64,000 nucleotides of DNA, from the NCBI GenBank assembly GCA_013178275.1, contig JABLWZ010000004.1:185755-249754 (forward strand). Direction: 5' to 3'. A program made the translations under genes and the position numbers. How positions within the stretch are numbered: position 1 is the stretch's first letter; every line of letters starts with the position of its first letter. Positions 8,177-15,761 of the stretch are shown in pieces. This stretch comes from Bacillota bacterium. Lineage in GTDB: Bacteria; Bacillota; Ch66; Ch109. The notes under the pieces are model-generated. The model was not told where the DNA came from. It worked only from the letters and a program-made list of their open reading frames with translations, and did no database searches.

Positions 8177-8776
8177 TTATCGACCTTGCTGCAGCACACC
8201 CTTCCAGCCGTGATAAACAAAGCTGGCAAACTCCTGCTGGAACCTCGGCATCTCCTCCGCTTTCCCGTAAAGAATCGCCTGCTCGATCAGACTCAGATAA
8301 AAGCCGCACACGCTCTGGACAAAGAGCCTTGAAAGCTCCTTGTCAGGCCTGATTGATTTCGCCCAACTGCACATGTTGTCCGTAAAGGCCTCCAGGATTT
8401 CATACTTGAAGTTTTCGAGCGAAGAGCCCTGAGCTTTAAACAGCAGCAGCCTCACGTCGGTATAGTTCTCGGCCACGAACTGATTGACGACACTGATGAC
8501 ACCCATCTGCGATTCCAGCGTATACTCGTGAATCTCTTTGGGCACGTTGAACCGCTTCGCCATTTCAAGCCCTTCCCGTATCCTGGCTACTGTGGACTCC
8601 AGGAGGGAATAGAAAAGGTCGTCTTTATCTTGGAAGTAATTGTACAAGTTGCTCTTTGCGGTCTTGGCCCTCGCCGTGATCGTTCTGATCGACGCCTTTT
8701 CGAACCCCTTTTGAAGAAATTCCTCCCTGGCAGTATCGATAATCCTCTGCCTGATCTCATCTTTGGCATACTGCAT
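8177..8776 (-). CDS. TetR-family regulator
   Basis: 199 residues. The N-terminal DNA-binding domain (IRQRIIDTAREEFLQKGF, then IRTITARAKTAKSNLYNYF, the HTH) is classic TetR; the C-terminal ligand domain is divergent and contains a Cys near the middle of a helix. The 36-bp perfect palindrome only 25 bases upstream of the start implies autoregulation and control of the methyltransferase gene downstream. The ligand is unknown. Confidence 0.92.
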   Translation of the reverse strand: MQYAKDEIRQRIIDTAREEFLQKGFEKASIRTITARAKTAKSNLYNYFQDKDDLFYSLLESTVARIREGLEMAKRFNVPKEIHEYTLESQMGVISVVNQFVAENYTDVRLLLFKAQGSSLENFKYEILEAFTDNMCSWAKSIRPDKELSRLFVQSVCGFYLSLIEQAILYGKAEEMPRFQQEFASFVYHGWKGVLQQGR

Positions 8777-8801
8777 AAGGATGTTCGCTCCTATTGACTA
8801 A

Positions 8802-8837
8802 AAAAGTACATTGTACTTATAAGTACAATGTACTTTT
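8802..8837. promoter_or_regulatory. 36-bp perfect palindrome, double TetR operator
   Basis: The whole 36 bases are self-complementary about 8819/8820. Each half is itself an imperfect palindrome (AAGTACATTGTACTT and AAGTACAATGTACTT) with the halves 2 bases apart, so two dimers could bind side by side, as known for QacR-type TetR proteins. It lies upstream of the TetR gene. Confidence 0.8.
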
Positions 8838-8906
8838 ATGATAACGAGGGGTTTTGGATTTGTCAATTGGTCACTGATAATTTTTGCGGTTTATTTTTGC
8901 ATAACG

Positions 8907-8931
8907 CAAAAAACCTGGTTTCCGCCAGGTT
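8907..8931 (-). terminator. Terminator of the HD-GYP gene
   Basis: Minus strand stem AACCTGG/CCAGGTT with a 6-base loop and then TTTTTTG, 43 bases after the HD-GYP stop codon. Confidence 0.75.
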
Positions 8932-8973
8932 ATTACCATTGCTCGGATTATCAGGTTATTACCCCCGTAGCCG

Positions 8974-10083
8974 CTACACCCCCTTGGTGAATATCTCCCG
9001 GATCCGCTTGTAGATTCTCTCGTCCTCCAGCAGCTTCACGATCTTCAGCCGGTTAAACTCCCGCAGGTCGAGTTCTTTTTCCCGCTCGATGCGCCGGCCC
9101 TGGCTGTCTATCAACCGCCGCACCACCGGCTGGTACTGGCTGTCCTGGTCGGTTCGGACCACCATCGCGATGTCGCCGGTGCTGAGTTCTACCAGGCTCC
9201 CTACCGGGTAGATGGCCACGTTCTTAAACAGGGCGTAAACCACGTCGGGGTCGTAGAGTTTGCCGGTACCGAGCCGCAGCTCCTCCAGGGTGTCAAACAG
9301 GGAGTAGGCGCCCCGGTACCTCCGCTTCGAGAGCATGGTGTCGTACACATCCACCACCGCAGTGACGCGGGCGAACTCGTGGATGCCGTTCTCCCGCAGA
9401 CCGCGCGGGTAGCCGCTCCCGTCGTACCTCTCGTGGTGCTGGTAGGCGATGTGCGAGGAAAGCAGGGACAGCTCGAAATAGTCGCGCAGGATGTCGAACC
9501 CGTAGGTGGTGTGCCGCTGCATCACCTGGGTCTCATCCACCGTCAGCCGCTCGTCCTTTTCCAGTATCTCCCGGGGAAGCTTGGTCCACCCGACGTCGTG
9601 CAGCAGTGCCCCGGTCCCCAGGTCCCGCAGTTGGGCGGGGCTCATCGACATAGAACGCCCGATCATCATCGCCAGCACGCATACGTTGACCGAATGCAGG
9701 AAGATAAAGTCGTCGTGACTGCGGATATCGGTCATCTGCGCCAGCACCTTGGGGTTCCCGAGCACCCCGTCCATGATATCGGCGACCAGGTTCGAAAGGT
9801 TTTTGGTGTTCAGGCGGCGTTCCAGCGCGATGCTGCTGTAAGCCTTCTGCATCTGGTTGACCGTCTCCCGCCGCAGATCCTCGCCGATCACGTCGGGCAC
9901 CACGACGTCGTCCACTATCTCGTCCACGATGTAGACCGAGGTGATGCCCAGCTGCTTCAGGCGGAGGATGTAGGGTTCGCTGAACTTGACCCCACGCCCC
10001 AGGAGGACCTTGCCGTTGGGTCCGTATATGGGTTGACCGTTTTCCATTCCCGGTTCCAGAAAGTCGATTGAGATACGACGCAC
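8974..10083 (-). CDS. HD-GYP c-di-GMP phosphodiesterase
   Basis: 369 residues. An N-terminal domain of about 100 residues (DFLEPGMENGQPIYGPNGKV) of the type that precedes HD-GYP domains in Clostridia is followed by the HD domain (GALLHDVGWTKLP) and the GYP block (HHERYDGSGYPRGL), then DVYDTMLSKRRYRGAY. All metal-ligand motifs are present, so it should hydrolyse c-di-GMP to pGpG/GMP. A C-terminal beta-rich extension (about 290-365) follows. A c-di-GMP-I riboswitch, a sigma-A promoter and a terminator hairpin lie immediately upstream, so expression responds to its own substrate. Confidence 0.93.
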   Translation of the reverse strand: MRRISIDFLEPGMENGQPIYGPNGKVLLGRGVKFSEPYILRLKQLGITSVYIVDEIVDDVVVPDVIGEDLRRETVNQMQKAYSSIALERRLNTKNLSNLVADIMDGVLGNPKVLAQMTDIRSHDDFIFLHSVNVCVLAMMIGRSMSMSPAQLRDLGTGALLHDVGWTKLPREILEKDERLTVDETQVMQRHTTYGFDILRDYFELSLLSSHIAYQHHERYDGSGYPRGLRENGIHEFARVTAVVDVYDTMLSKRRYRGAYSLFDTLEELRLGTGKLYDPDVVYALFKNVAIYPVGSLVELSTGDIAMVVRTDQDSQYQPVVRRLIDSQGRRIEREKELDLREFNRLKIVKLLEDERIYKRIREIFTKGV

Positions 10084-10109
10084 TGCATTCCCTTCCCGCT
10101 ATAAACCAA

Positions 10110-10141
10110 ACAAAACAAAATGCTATCCTCAAGAGATAGCC
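10110..10141 (-). terminator. Riboswitch expression-platform terminator
   Basis: Minus strand stem GCTATC/GATAGC with a 7-base loop followed by ATTTTGTTTTG, between the aptamer and the HD-GYP start. It is the likely switchable terminator. Confidence 0.7.
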
Positions 10142-10148
10142 GCTACGT

Positions 10149-10232
10149 CCTCGGCAGCCCGGCCGTCATAGCTGATGCCACAGACCCGTCGGCTTTGCGT
10201 CCCCCTCTTTCGAGAGGTTTGCCCTTTTCGAA
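10149..10232 (-). promoter_or_regulatory. c-di-GMP-I (GEMM) riboswitch
   Basis: The minus strand contains the GEMM landmarks in order: GGGCAAACC, a stem with GAAA tetraloop (CTCGAAAGAG), GGGACGCAAAGCC, a second variable stem, and GGCCGGGCTGCCGA. These match the conserved P1b, tetraloop, joining and P2 receptor elements of class I c-di-GMP aptamers. It controls the HD-GYP gene. Confidence 0.9.
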
Positions 10233-10269
10233 GCGGATATGAATTTATCTAAATGGATTTCTCTTCCAA

Positions 10270-10298
10270 ATTATACCCGTTATTCAGGCGCGTTTCAA
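10270..10298 (-). promoter_or_regulatory. Sigma-A promoter for riboswitch transcript
   Basis: Minus strand TTGAAA (10298-10293), a 17-base spacer and TATAAT (10275-10270). Transcription would start near 10263, about 30 bases before the aptamer core. The remaining 10299-10451 holds two GC-rich hairpins (10341-10356, 10359-10371) but no recognised element. Confidence 0.75.
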
Positions 10299-10451
10299 TA
10301 CAGCAAGGCCCTTACGACCGCTATTTTGGTGCTCCGGTCTGGGGGATGGCTCCCCCTCGGGCAACCGCCCTGGGAATAACCATACTCTAGTAACCCCGTG
10401 CAACCCCGGGGAATATAATATAGCACTTAAAAAGATTGAAAGGGGGCCCCC

Positions 10452-10665
10452 ATGATGGCTAAACCCAGATCGAAACCGAAAATCGAAGTTGAGGAAGCAG
10501 CCCCGGCGGCCGCCCCCGGTTTCGTACTCGGAATCGGCTCCGGCGCTGGTTTCCCAATGATAGGCATATCCCCCGTATTCTGCCGCCTGGCCGCCCTGCA
10601 TCGCCATCCTCCTGGTGATCTGCTGCTGCTTCAGTTGGCTCTGCGGCTCCGGCTTCTTCGTTTAA
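10452..10665 (+). pseudogene. Small protein with Cys-rich hydrophobic tail, frame disrupted
   Basis: An ATG at 10452 (or 10455) behind AAAGGGGGCCCCC starts MMAKPRSKPKIEVEEAAP, a basic-then-acidic small-protein head. The same frame then turns unconvincing and runs through the downstream terminator. In the +1 frame, from about 10564, a typical tail appears: AYPPYSAAWPP, then CIAILLVICCCFSWLCGSG, ending FFV and a stop at 10665, 26 bases before the terminator. The head and tail therefore look like one small tail-anchored, Cys-rich protein with a frame break near 10560. It may be a real mutation, a sequencing error or a recoding event. Family unknown. Confidence 0.45.
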
Positions 10666-10690
10666 TCCCCTACAACCTATCCCCATTCCA

Positions 10691-10712
10691 GGGAGCGCTA
10701 AGCTCCCTTTTT
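10691..10712 (+). terminator. Intrinsic terminator
   Basis: Stem GGGAGC/GCTCCC with a 5-base loop and then TTTTT. It sits downstream of the small Cys-rich gene and just beyond the hydrogenase 3' end. Confidence 0.75.
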
Positions 10713-10717
10713 AATGT

Positions 10718-12067
10718 TCAACCCCCTATCACATGAGTGGCGCAGTAAAGGCAGGGATCAAACGACCGGGCCACCCTTCCCACCTCCACCGGCGAACCCG
10801 GATCGAAGACGGGTATCCCGATCAGGCTCTGCTCAGCCACCCCCATCCTCCCCCGGTCGTCACGCGGGGAGAAGTTCCACTCCGACGGGGTTATCAGCTT
10901 GTAAGCCGCCACCTTTTCACCTTCCACCCTCACCCGGTGGAGTAGGCTGCCCCGAGGGGCCTCGATCACTCCCACCGCTTCCAGCTCGGTTATTTCCCCT
11001 GGCTGTAAGTAGGCTGGCCCATTAGCGGCCGCTGCCTCGTCCAGCCACCCGGTCATCCACTCGGCTATCCGGCTGGTCTCGCGGCTGCGCGCCATTATTC
11101 GGTCCATTACCGAGGAGTTCACCTCCTCGCCCCCGACCGCCGCCCGCGCCAGCGGACCCACCTCCATCGGCTCTCCCTGGTAGCGGACCGCCTCCACCCA
11201 GGAATAGGCCCCTGGCTTGTAAGGGTCCAGCACATCATCCTCATCCAGCCAGGTGTGCCGCAAATACTCGGTTATCCCATTGATGTCGACCTCTTCCCCA
11301 ATTCCCGCCCGGACCACGCCGGGGGTAAACGCGGGCACGCCCCCCGGGTCGGGAAACCCGCCGTAAGACAGGTAGTTCCCCGGCCCGGCACCGATCCTGA
11401 AGTAGTCGGGGTAGGCCGCGGCCAGAAGGCTGGTATCGGGCAGCATCCGCTCCTCCATGAAAGACCGCACTCGGGCCAGCAGCGAGGCCAGCTTGTTCAG
11501 CACATCGGTCCCCGGGTCCACTGTCGCCCCTCCCGGCACTATCCCGTGCGCGTGGGGAGCCTTGGCCCCCAGCAGAGCCAGCATCTGGTGGCAGATCTGG
11601 GCTATGCCGACCGACTCCCAGTAGTGGTCCACCAGCCGCTGGTTGGCCTCCCATGAAAACCGACGGTCTCCCCCTGCCTGACTATCATATCCCAGCCCCG
11701 GCGGCGGCTCGATATAATCGGGCATCACCAGCAGGTAGAAGTGCCGCAGGTGGTTCTGCAGAAACTCCGCTCCCAGCATCAGGTTGCGCAGCAGACGGCC
11801 CTTGGCCGGGACCTCGATACCGTAGACCCTATCCAGCATCACGCTCGACGCCGTCCCGTGCGCCGCCGAGCAGATGCCGCAGAGCCTTTCCACCAGGTAC
11901 GGGGCGTCGGCCGGGTCCCGCCCCACCAGTATCCTCTCCCAACCTCGGTACAGACCCCCGATAACCTGGGCCCCCACCACCCGGCCCCGCTCCACCGCGA
12001 CCTGGATGCTGAGCTGCCCGCATCCTCGGGTGACCGGGCTTACCATGATTACTTTTCGGTCTCTCAT
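10718..12067 (-). CDS. NiFe hydrogenase large subunit, divergent
   Basis: 449 residues carrying the NiFe site. L1 is RLCGICSAAH and L2 is DPCLYCATH, so all four Ni ligands are present, as are HGIVPGG and EVGPLARAAV. Two features are unusual. The N-terminal L0 motif, normally PVTRIEGH, reads PVTRGCGQL, so the conserved Glu that serves as proton relay in well-studied enzymes is Cys. The C-terminus extends only four residues (VIGG) past the L2 His, where processed subunits usually have a longer tail removed by an endopeptidase. The start at 12067 overlaps the small-subunit stop (ATGA). No maturation genes or cytochrome b lie nearby in the window. Activity direction and partners are unknown. Confidence 0.88.
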   Translation of the reverse strand: MRDRKVIMVSPVTRGCGQLSIQVAVERGRVVGAQVIGGLYRGWERILVGRDPADAPYLVERLCGICSAAHGTASSVMLDRVYGIEVPAKGRLLRNLMLGAEFLQNHLRHFYLLVMPDYIEPPPGLGYDSQAGGDRRFSWEANQRLVDHYWESVGIAQICHQMLALLGAKAPHAHGIVPGGATVDPGTDVLNKLASLLARVRSFMEERMLPDTSLLAAAYPDYFRIGAGPGNYLSYGGFPDPGGVPAFTPGVVRAGIGEEVDINGITEYLRHTWLDEDDVLDPYKPGAYSWVEAVRYQGEPMEVGPLARAAVGGEEVNSSVMDRIMARSRETSRIAEWMTGWLDEAAAANGPAYLQPGEITELEAVGVIEAPRGSLLHRVRVEGEKVAAYKLITPSEWNFSPRDDRGRMGVAEQSLIGIPVFDPGSPVEVGRVARSFDPCLYCATHVIGG

Positions 12068-13017
12068 CGTCTCCGCCCCCCTCTCGGCCGTCCCGCCCCC
12101 GGCGCGCCGTCTCTGTCCTCCAGCTCGAAGGGCGGCTTGAAGAAGGGTTCCATACCGTCGGGGAAGGTCGGCTCCGTACAGCCGATGCAGGGTGTGTTGC
12201 CCTTCACCGGCCAGTTCTGGTAGCAGTTCCACTGCCTCACCGGGCAGTCCGCGAAGGTGATCGGCCCCTTGCACCCCAGCTCGAACATGCACTCGGGGTC
12301 CCCTAGCTTCCTCGCGAAGACTCGCTGGTCGAAAAATGATCGACGGGTGCAGCGGTCATGGACGGTCTCCCCGTAAAACAGGGTGGGACGACCGTGCTCA
12401 TCCATCTCCGGCTCCCCAAACAGCAGCAGGTGGGCCAGGGTCCCCACCATCCAGTCGGGGTGTGCGGGGCAGCCCGAAACGTTGATCACCTTCCTCCTCA
12501 GGAACCGTCCCACCCCAACGCTCCCCGACGGGTTTGGACGGGCGGCCGTCGGTCCCCCGAAACAGGCGCAGTCCCCCACCGCCACGATATAAGACGCCCG
12601 GGGGGCCAGCCGCCGGATCAGCGCTGAGCCTGAAATCATCCTATCCTCCCGCGCCGCCACCAGACAAAGCCGCCCCTGGTCACGGGAAGAGACCGCCCCC
12701 TCCACCATCAGGATAAACCCCGGGGACCCCCGCACCGTCCGATCCAGTTCCTCCAGTGCCGCGTCGTCCTCCGGCCACATCAGGGTGTTGTGAAACCGAA
12801 GGTCGATCAGTCCCTCCATCACCTGCTGGAAGTTGGGCCCCATCGCGTTCAGCAGGGAAATCGTGTTTCCCCCGCAGCCGCCCGCCTCTACCCAGATTAC
12901 CGGCATCCTCCGCTCCGGCGAAGCCGAGTAAAACTCACTCAATGTACCGGTCACCCGCTCCCGGTACTCTTGACCGCTCGTAGAGCGGGAAAAAGCCAAA
13001 AACTCCTCCCGGGTCAC
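12064..13017 (-). CDS. NiFe hydrogenase small subunit, cytosolic type
   Basis: About 317 residues binding three iron-sulfur clusters that carry electrons to or from the large subunit. There is no Tat signal or membrane anchor. The proximal-cluster motif reads GGCGGNTISLLN, so the second Cys of the usual CxxC is Asn (codon 12867-12865). A CSGNT-type motif is known in cyanobacterial HupS (group 2a), suggesting a relation to group 2 enzymes. Other ligand candidates are present: VGDCACFGG, NVSGCPAHPDW, ECMFELGCKGP and the C-terminal CPVRQWNC...CIGC. The GTG at 13017 (MTREEFLAF) has AGGGGG at 8-base spacing; a GTG at 13026 is the alternative. An 18-bp palindrome lies upstream. Confidence 0.85.
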   Translation of the reverse strand: MTREEFLAFSRSTSGQEYRERVTGTLSEFYSASPERRMPVIWVEAGGCGGNTISLLNAMGPNFQQVMEGLIDLRFHNTLMWPEDDAALEELDRTVRGSPGFILMVEGAVSSRDQGRLCLVAAREDRMISGSALIRRLAPRASYIVAVGDCACFGGPTAARPNPSGSVGVGRFLRRKVINVSGCPAHPDWMVGTLAHLLLFGEPEMDEHGRPTLFYGETVHDRCTRRSFFDQRVFARKLGDPECMFELGCKGPITFADCPVRQWNCYQNWPVKGNTPCIGCTEPTFPDGMEPFFKPPFELEDRDGAPGAGRPRGGRRR

Positions 13018-13061
13018 TCCCACCACCCCCTACCATAAAGGTATTCAGGGGGAGTGGGAGA

Positions 13062-13079
13062 TTAATCCCCGGGGATTAA
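13062..13079. promoter_or_regulatory. 18-bp perfect palindrome upstream of hydrogenase
   Basis: TTAATCCCCGGGGATTAA lies between the upstream terminators and the small-subunit start. It could be an operator for the hydrogenase operon. No clear promoter is visible beside it. Confidence 0.4.
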
Positions 13080-13080
13080 G

Positions 13081-13101
13081 AAAAGCTGCCTCCCTGGCAG
13101 C
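13081..13101 (-). terminator. Intrinsic terminator
   Basis: Minus strand stem GCTGCC/GGCAGC with a 5-base loop and TTTTCTT. It is the second of two tandem terminators after the cupin gene. Confidence 0.6.
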
Positions 13102-13103
13102 AT

Positions 13104-13140
13104 AAGAAAAGACCGCCGCGATTCTCGCCGCCAGCGGTCA
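13104..13140 (-). terminator. Terminator after cupin gene, repeated element
   Basis: Minus strand stem with outer arms GACCGC/GCGGTC followed by TTTTCTT. The 27 bases from 13112 match 2424-2450 at all positions except five in the loop, in the same orientation. Confidence 0.7.
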
Positions 13141-13161
13141 GTCTGCACTATAGAATATCAC

Positions 13162-13488
13162 TCAGCTTGGCCGGTAATCCTCCCGGGGCGGTGCGAACAC
13201 CTCGACCGCGAGCGAGTCCTCCAGGATATCCGCGTAGTGGGTCACATCGCCGGGGATCATCCAGCAGTCCCCCGGGTTGGTCTCGTAACGGTCCTCACCG
13301 ATATACAGGATCATCTTCCCCGACACCAGGTAACCCGTCTGCTCGTGCGGGTGCTTGTGCGCGGGAAGCACGTGGCCCTTCAGCAGCTTAAACTCCGTCA
13401 ACATCGTCTTATCCCCGTACACCAGGGTCCGGCGGTACACACCTTCCGCCCCGTACACCCAGCCCTCATCGTCCTTGCTCCGAAACAC
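13162..13488 (-). CDS. Single-domain cupin protein
   Basis: 108 residues forming one small beta-barrel. Cupin motif 1 is visible in PAHKHPHEQTGYLVSGKM (His, His and Glu metal ligands) and motif 2 in PGDVTHYADILEDS (third His). It is followed by EVFAPPREDYRP, a C-terminal ending common in these proteins. Such cupins bind a divalent metal and may act as small-molecule sensors, isomerases or dioxygenases; the substrate cannot be told. It has its own pair of terminators and seems monocistronic. Confidence 0.88.
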   Translation of the reverse strand: MFRSKDDEGWVYGAEGVYRRTLVYGDKTMLTEFKLLKGHVLPAHKHPHEQTGYLVSGKMILYIGEDRYETNPGDCWMIPGDVTHYADILEDSLAVEVFAPPREDYRPS

Positions 13489-13743
13489 AGTATTTCCCCC
13501 TTCATTCGTGCTCGTTTACCCTGACTAATATTTTAGCGCATCGAGGGATGGACGTCCAAAAAAAATAGACCTGAACATACAAACTCAACTACAGCATTTC
13601 CGGTTTCAAAACAGCTTTTTCACCTTCCAAGCGGCAGTACAGAACCCGAGTAAGCTAGCCCTTGAGCGATGAACCAGAACCTAAAAGACATACCAATTCA
13701 CTTCCTTCGGAACCAGATGCAGTCTAAATAACAAGCTGGAGGA

Positions 13744-13780
13744 AGGTGCTGTCTCAAATCTAGCATTTGAGACAGCACCT
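13744..13780. repeat. Perfect 16-bp inverted repeat at terminase 3' end
   Basis: Arms AGGTGCTGTCTCAAAT and ATTTGAGACAGCACCT enclose a 5-base loop. The repeat covers the last two bases of the terminase stop codon. No T-run follows on either strand, so it is not a standard terminator. The arm sequence resembles an insertion-element end, possibly two abutted ends left as a scar. The 13489-13743 stretch upstream holds no other feature I can name. Confidence 0.6.
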
Positions 13781-15158
13781 ACCACTCCAAAAACACCTCC
13801 CTCTCCTCTTCCCCCCAGAACGGAAACCCCGGCTTACGGCCCGGCCTCTCCGCCGGGCGGGGTCGCGGCCGGCTCATCAGGCCGTAGCGGGCCGCTTCGG
13901 GAGCGTGGTCCTCGGTCCCGCCCGCGGCGTCCTCCACCCGGTGCCGGTCGTATACCAGCGTCGGCAGGGTGCGGATCAGGTTTGCGCAGGTGGAGAAGAT
14001 GCGCCACCACGGCAGGCCGTCAGGGGCCTCGGCCAGGAACTCCCGCATCCGCGACCAGCCGTTCACGCGGTCGGCGTCTGCCTTGACCAGATAGACTCCG
14101 TTCGCCGCGAAGGTGTCCGCGAGGCTCTCCCCCTGCAGTCCGTCATTGCCCCGTCTTGCCCACATGTCGGGGGAGGCGGCGGTGTAGTCTATCTCCTCAC
14201 CCTCTGAAAGCCGCTGGATCAGCCGGGCGGTGTCGGAGGCCCTCATCTCCCGCACGTACAGCTCACGGTAGGTGTAGACCCGACCCTCGCCGTCGACGCA
14301 GTGCCAGAGCACGCAGCAGGGGTCGTTGTAACCCCAGTCCATACTGCGGAACCGCCGCCAGTAGGGAGACAGCGCCACCTCCCCCGGTTCTGTCACATGC
14401 CACGGCCGCCCGCCTTTCTCGCGGGCGAACTCACGGAAGTACTGCCCCGCGTAGACGTCCCAGTCGCCGTCCTTCAGCGCCCTCCGCTCAGCCTCAGGCA
14501 GTTCCTCCAGGGTACGCTGGTACTCCTCACCCAGGTACGGGTTGTCGGAGAGCCGGGCCGGCAGGAACCGGCGGGTCCGGCCGGTGCGCGGGTCGCTATA
14601 GGACTCTCCCCAGCGGCACACGTCGATGAAGCGGGACTTGACCCAACCGTGCCCCACCCCACCCGGGTTGGTTGCCGCCCGCACCAGGGTCCGCACCCCC
14701 GGCTTGGTGGTACGGCAGCGGCTCATCAGGTAGGTGTATTGGTACTCCGAGAACTGGGTAAGCTCGTCGAAGCAGAGGTCGTCGTACTCAGCCGACTGGT
14801 AGCGGAAAACGTCCTCGTCCCGCTCGCAGTAGCCAAACTCCAAAAGGCTCCCGTTAGGGAACTGCCAGCGGTGTTTCTGCGCCTGATAGGAGGCCCAACC
14901 CGTCAGCATTTCATACGAGCGCAGGATCAGTGACCGCTCCAGCTCAGGGTAGGTGCGTCGAAGTATCAGCCCCCGGCTCCCCTCGATGCTCTGCCGCCGC
15001 AGGATCGAAAATATCAGAAGGGCGTCGGACTTACCGCCCCCGGCTGCGCCGCCGTACAGCACCTCGTCCTCGGGCGAGTTCAGAAACTCCTCCTGACGGG
15101 GCGTCGCCCGCCAGGCCCTTTCGTTTTTACTCAGCTCATCCATCAATTTGGTGCTCAC
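13779..15158 (-). CDS. terL: Phage terminase large subunit
   Basis: 459 residues. This is the packaging motor ATPase and nuclease of a tailed phage. Walker A is GGAAGGGKSDA, Walker B is DDLCFDELTQF, and ATNPGG is the coupling motif after it. The C-terminal nuclease region has SMDWGYNDPC as the first acidic motif and YTAASPDMWARRG later. The length is normal and the gene appears intact. It overlaps terS by four bases, a tight phage arrangement. The portal gene that should follow is displaced to 264-1904. Confidence 0.93.
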   Translation of the reverse strand: MSTKLMDELSKNERAWRATPRQEEFLNSPEDEVLYGGAAGGGKSDALLIFSILRRQSIEGSRGLILRRTYPELERSLILRSYEMLTGWASYQAQKHRWQFPNGSLLEFGYCERDEDVFRYQSAEYDDLCFDELTQFSEYQYTYLMSRCRTTKPGVRTLVRAATNPGGVGHGWVKSRFIDVCRWGESYSDPRTGRTRRFLPARLSDNPYLGEEYQRTLEELPEAERRALKDGDWDVYAGQYFREFAREKGGRPWHVTEPGEVALSPYWRRFRSMDWGYNDPCCVLWHCVDGEGRVYTYRELYVREMRASDTARLIQRLSEGEEIDYTAASPDMWARRGNDGLQGESLADTFAANGVYLVKADADRVNGWSRMREFLAEAPDGLPWWRIFSTCANLIRTLPTLVYDRHRVEDAAGGTEDHAPEAARYGLMSRPRPRPAERPGRKPGFPFWGEEEREVFLEW

Positions 15159-15604
15159 CGCCCACTTTCGTTCGCACCTCCATCACCGTATACCTCTGGG
15201 TCCAGCCCGTTCTCCATCAGTATCATGAGCCGGCCATCGGCCCCCGGAGCCTCTTTCCCCGCCCGCTCCTTGTACAGCTCCGGCCGGGCCGCCTTGAGTA
15301 AAAACATCAGCAGGGTATCCGAGTAATCCCTGACCACCCCGCACGGCTCGCCCCGGTAGTAGATGATGCGGTCCACCCCAATCACCGCCCGCGTCCAGGC
15401 CTCCCTCTCCAGCCGGTCAGCCGCCTCCTCTATCGCTTCGGAGAACGCCTCCCGGTAACCGTCGATCTCCCGCAGCCACTTATGATGCGACGCCCGGTCG
15501 ATCCCCGCCTTCTGGGCCGCCTGGGTGACATTCCCATACTCGGCGTATGCAGAAAGGAATTCCCTGCGCTTTTTCTCTTCGCCGGACTTATTCACCCCAT
15601 TCAT
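15155..15604 (-). CDS. terS: Phage terminase small subunit
   Basis: 149 residues. It begins with an HTH-like DNA-recognition region (FLSAYAEYGNVTQAAQKAGI DRASHHKWLRE), followed by a helical oligomerisation segment (EAIEEAADRLEREAWTRAV) and a C-terminal tail. This is the layout of terminase small subunits that recognise packaging sites. It overlaps the large-subunit gene by four bases. The ATG at 15604 has GGGGTGAGCAGGA upstream. Confidence 0.85.
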   Translation of the reverse strand: MNGVNKSGEEKKRREFLSAYAEYGNVTQAAQKAGIDRASHHKWLREIDGYREAFSEAIEEAADRLEREAWTRAVIGVDRIIYYRGEPCGVVRDYSDTLLMFLLKAARPELYKERAGKEAPGADGRLMILMENGLDPEVYGDGGANESGR

Positions 15605-15761
15605 TCCTGCTCACCCCCGGTTTTACCGGTTTCATTATACAGCCGAAACAGCTTAGGTTCCGGCCATGATTCGCCAATCCCCGGCCCAGCCCTAAAAGGG
15701 GTTTCGACTGACTCTATCGAATTAATAAGAACAGCATTGAAAAAGGGGGTATGGTAGATTC

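Noticed and set aside
10459..10686. Minus-strand frame over the small Cys-rich gene
   Set aside because: The plus strand has the ribosome binding site and the terminator; the minus frame has neither.
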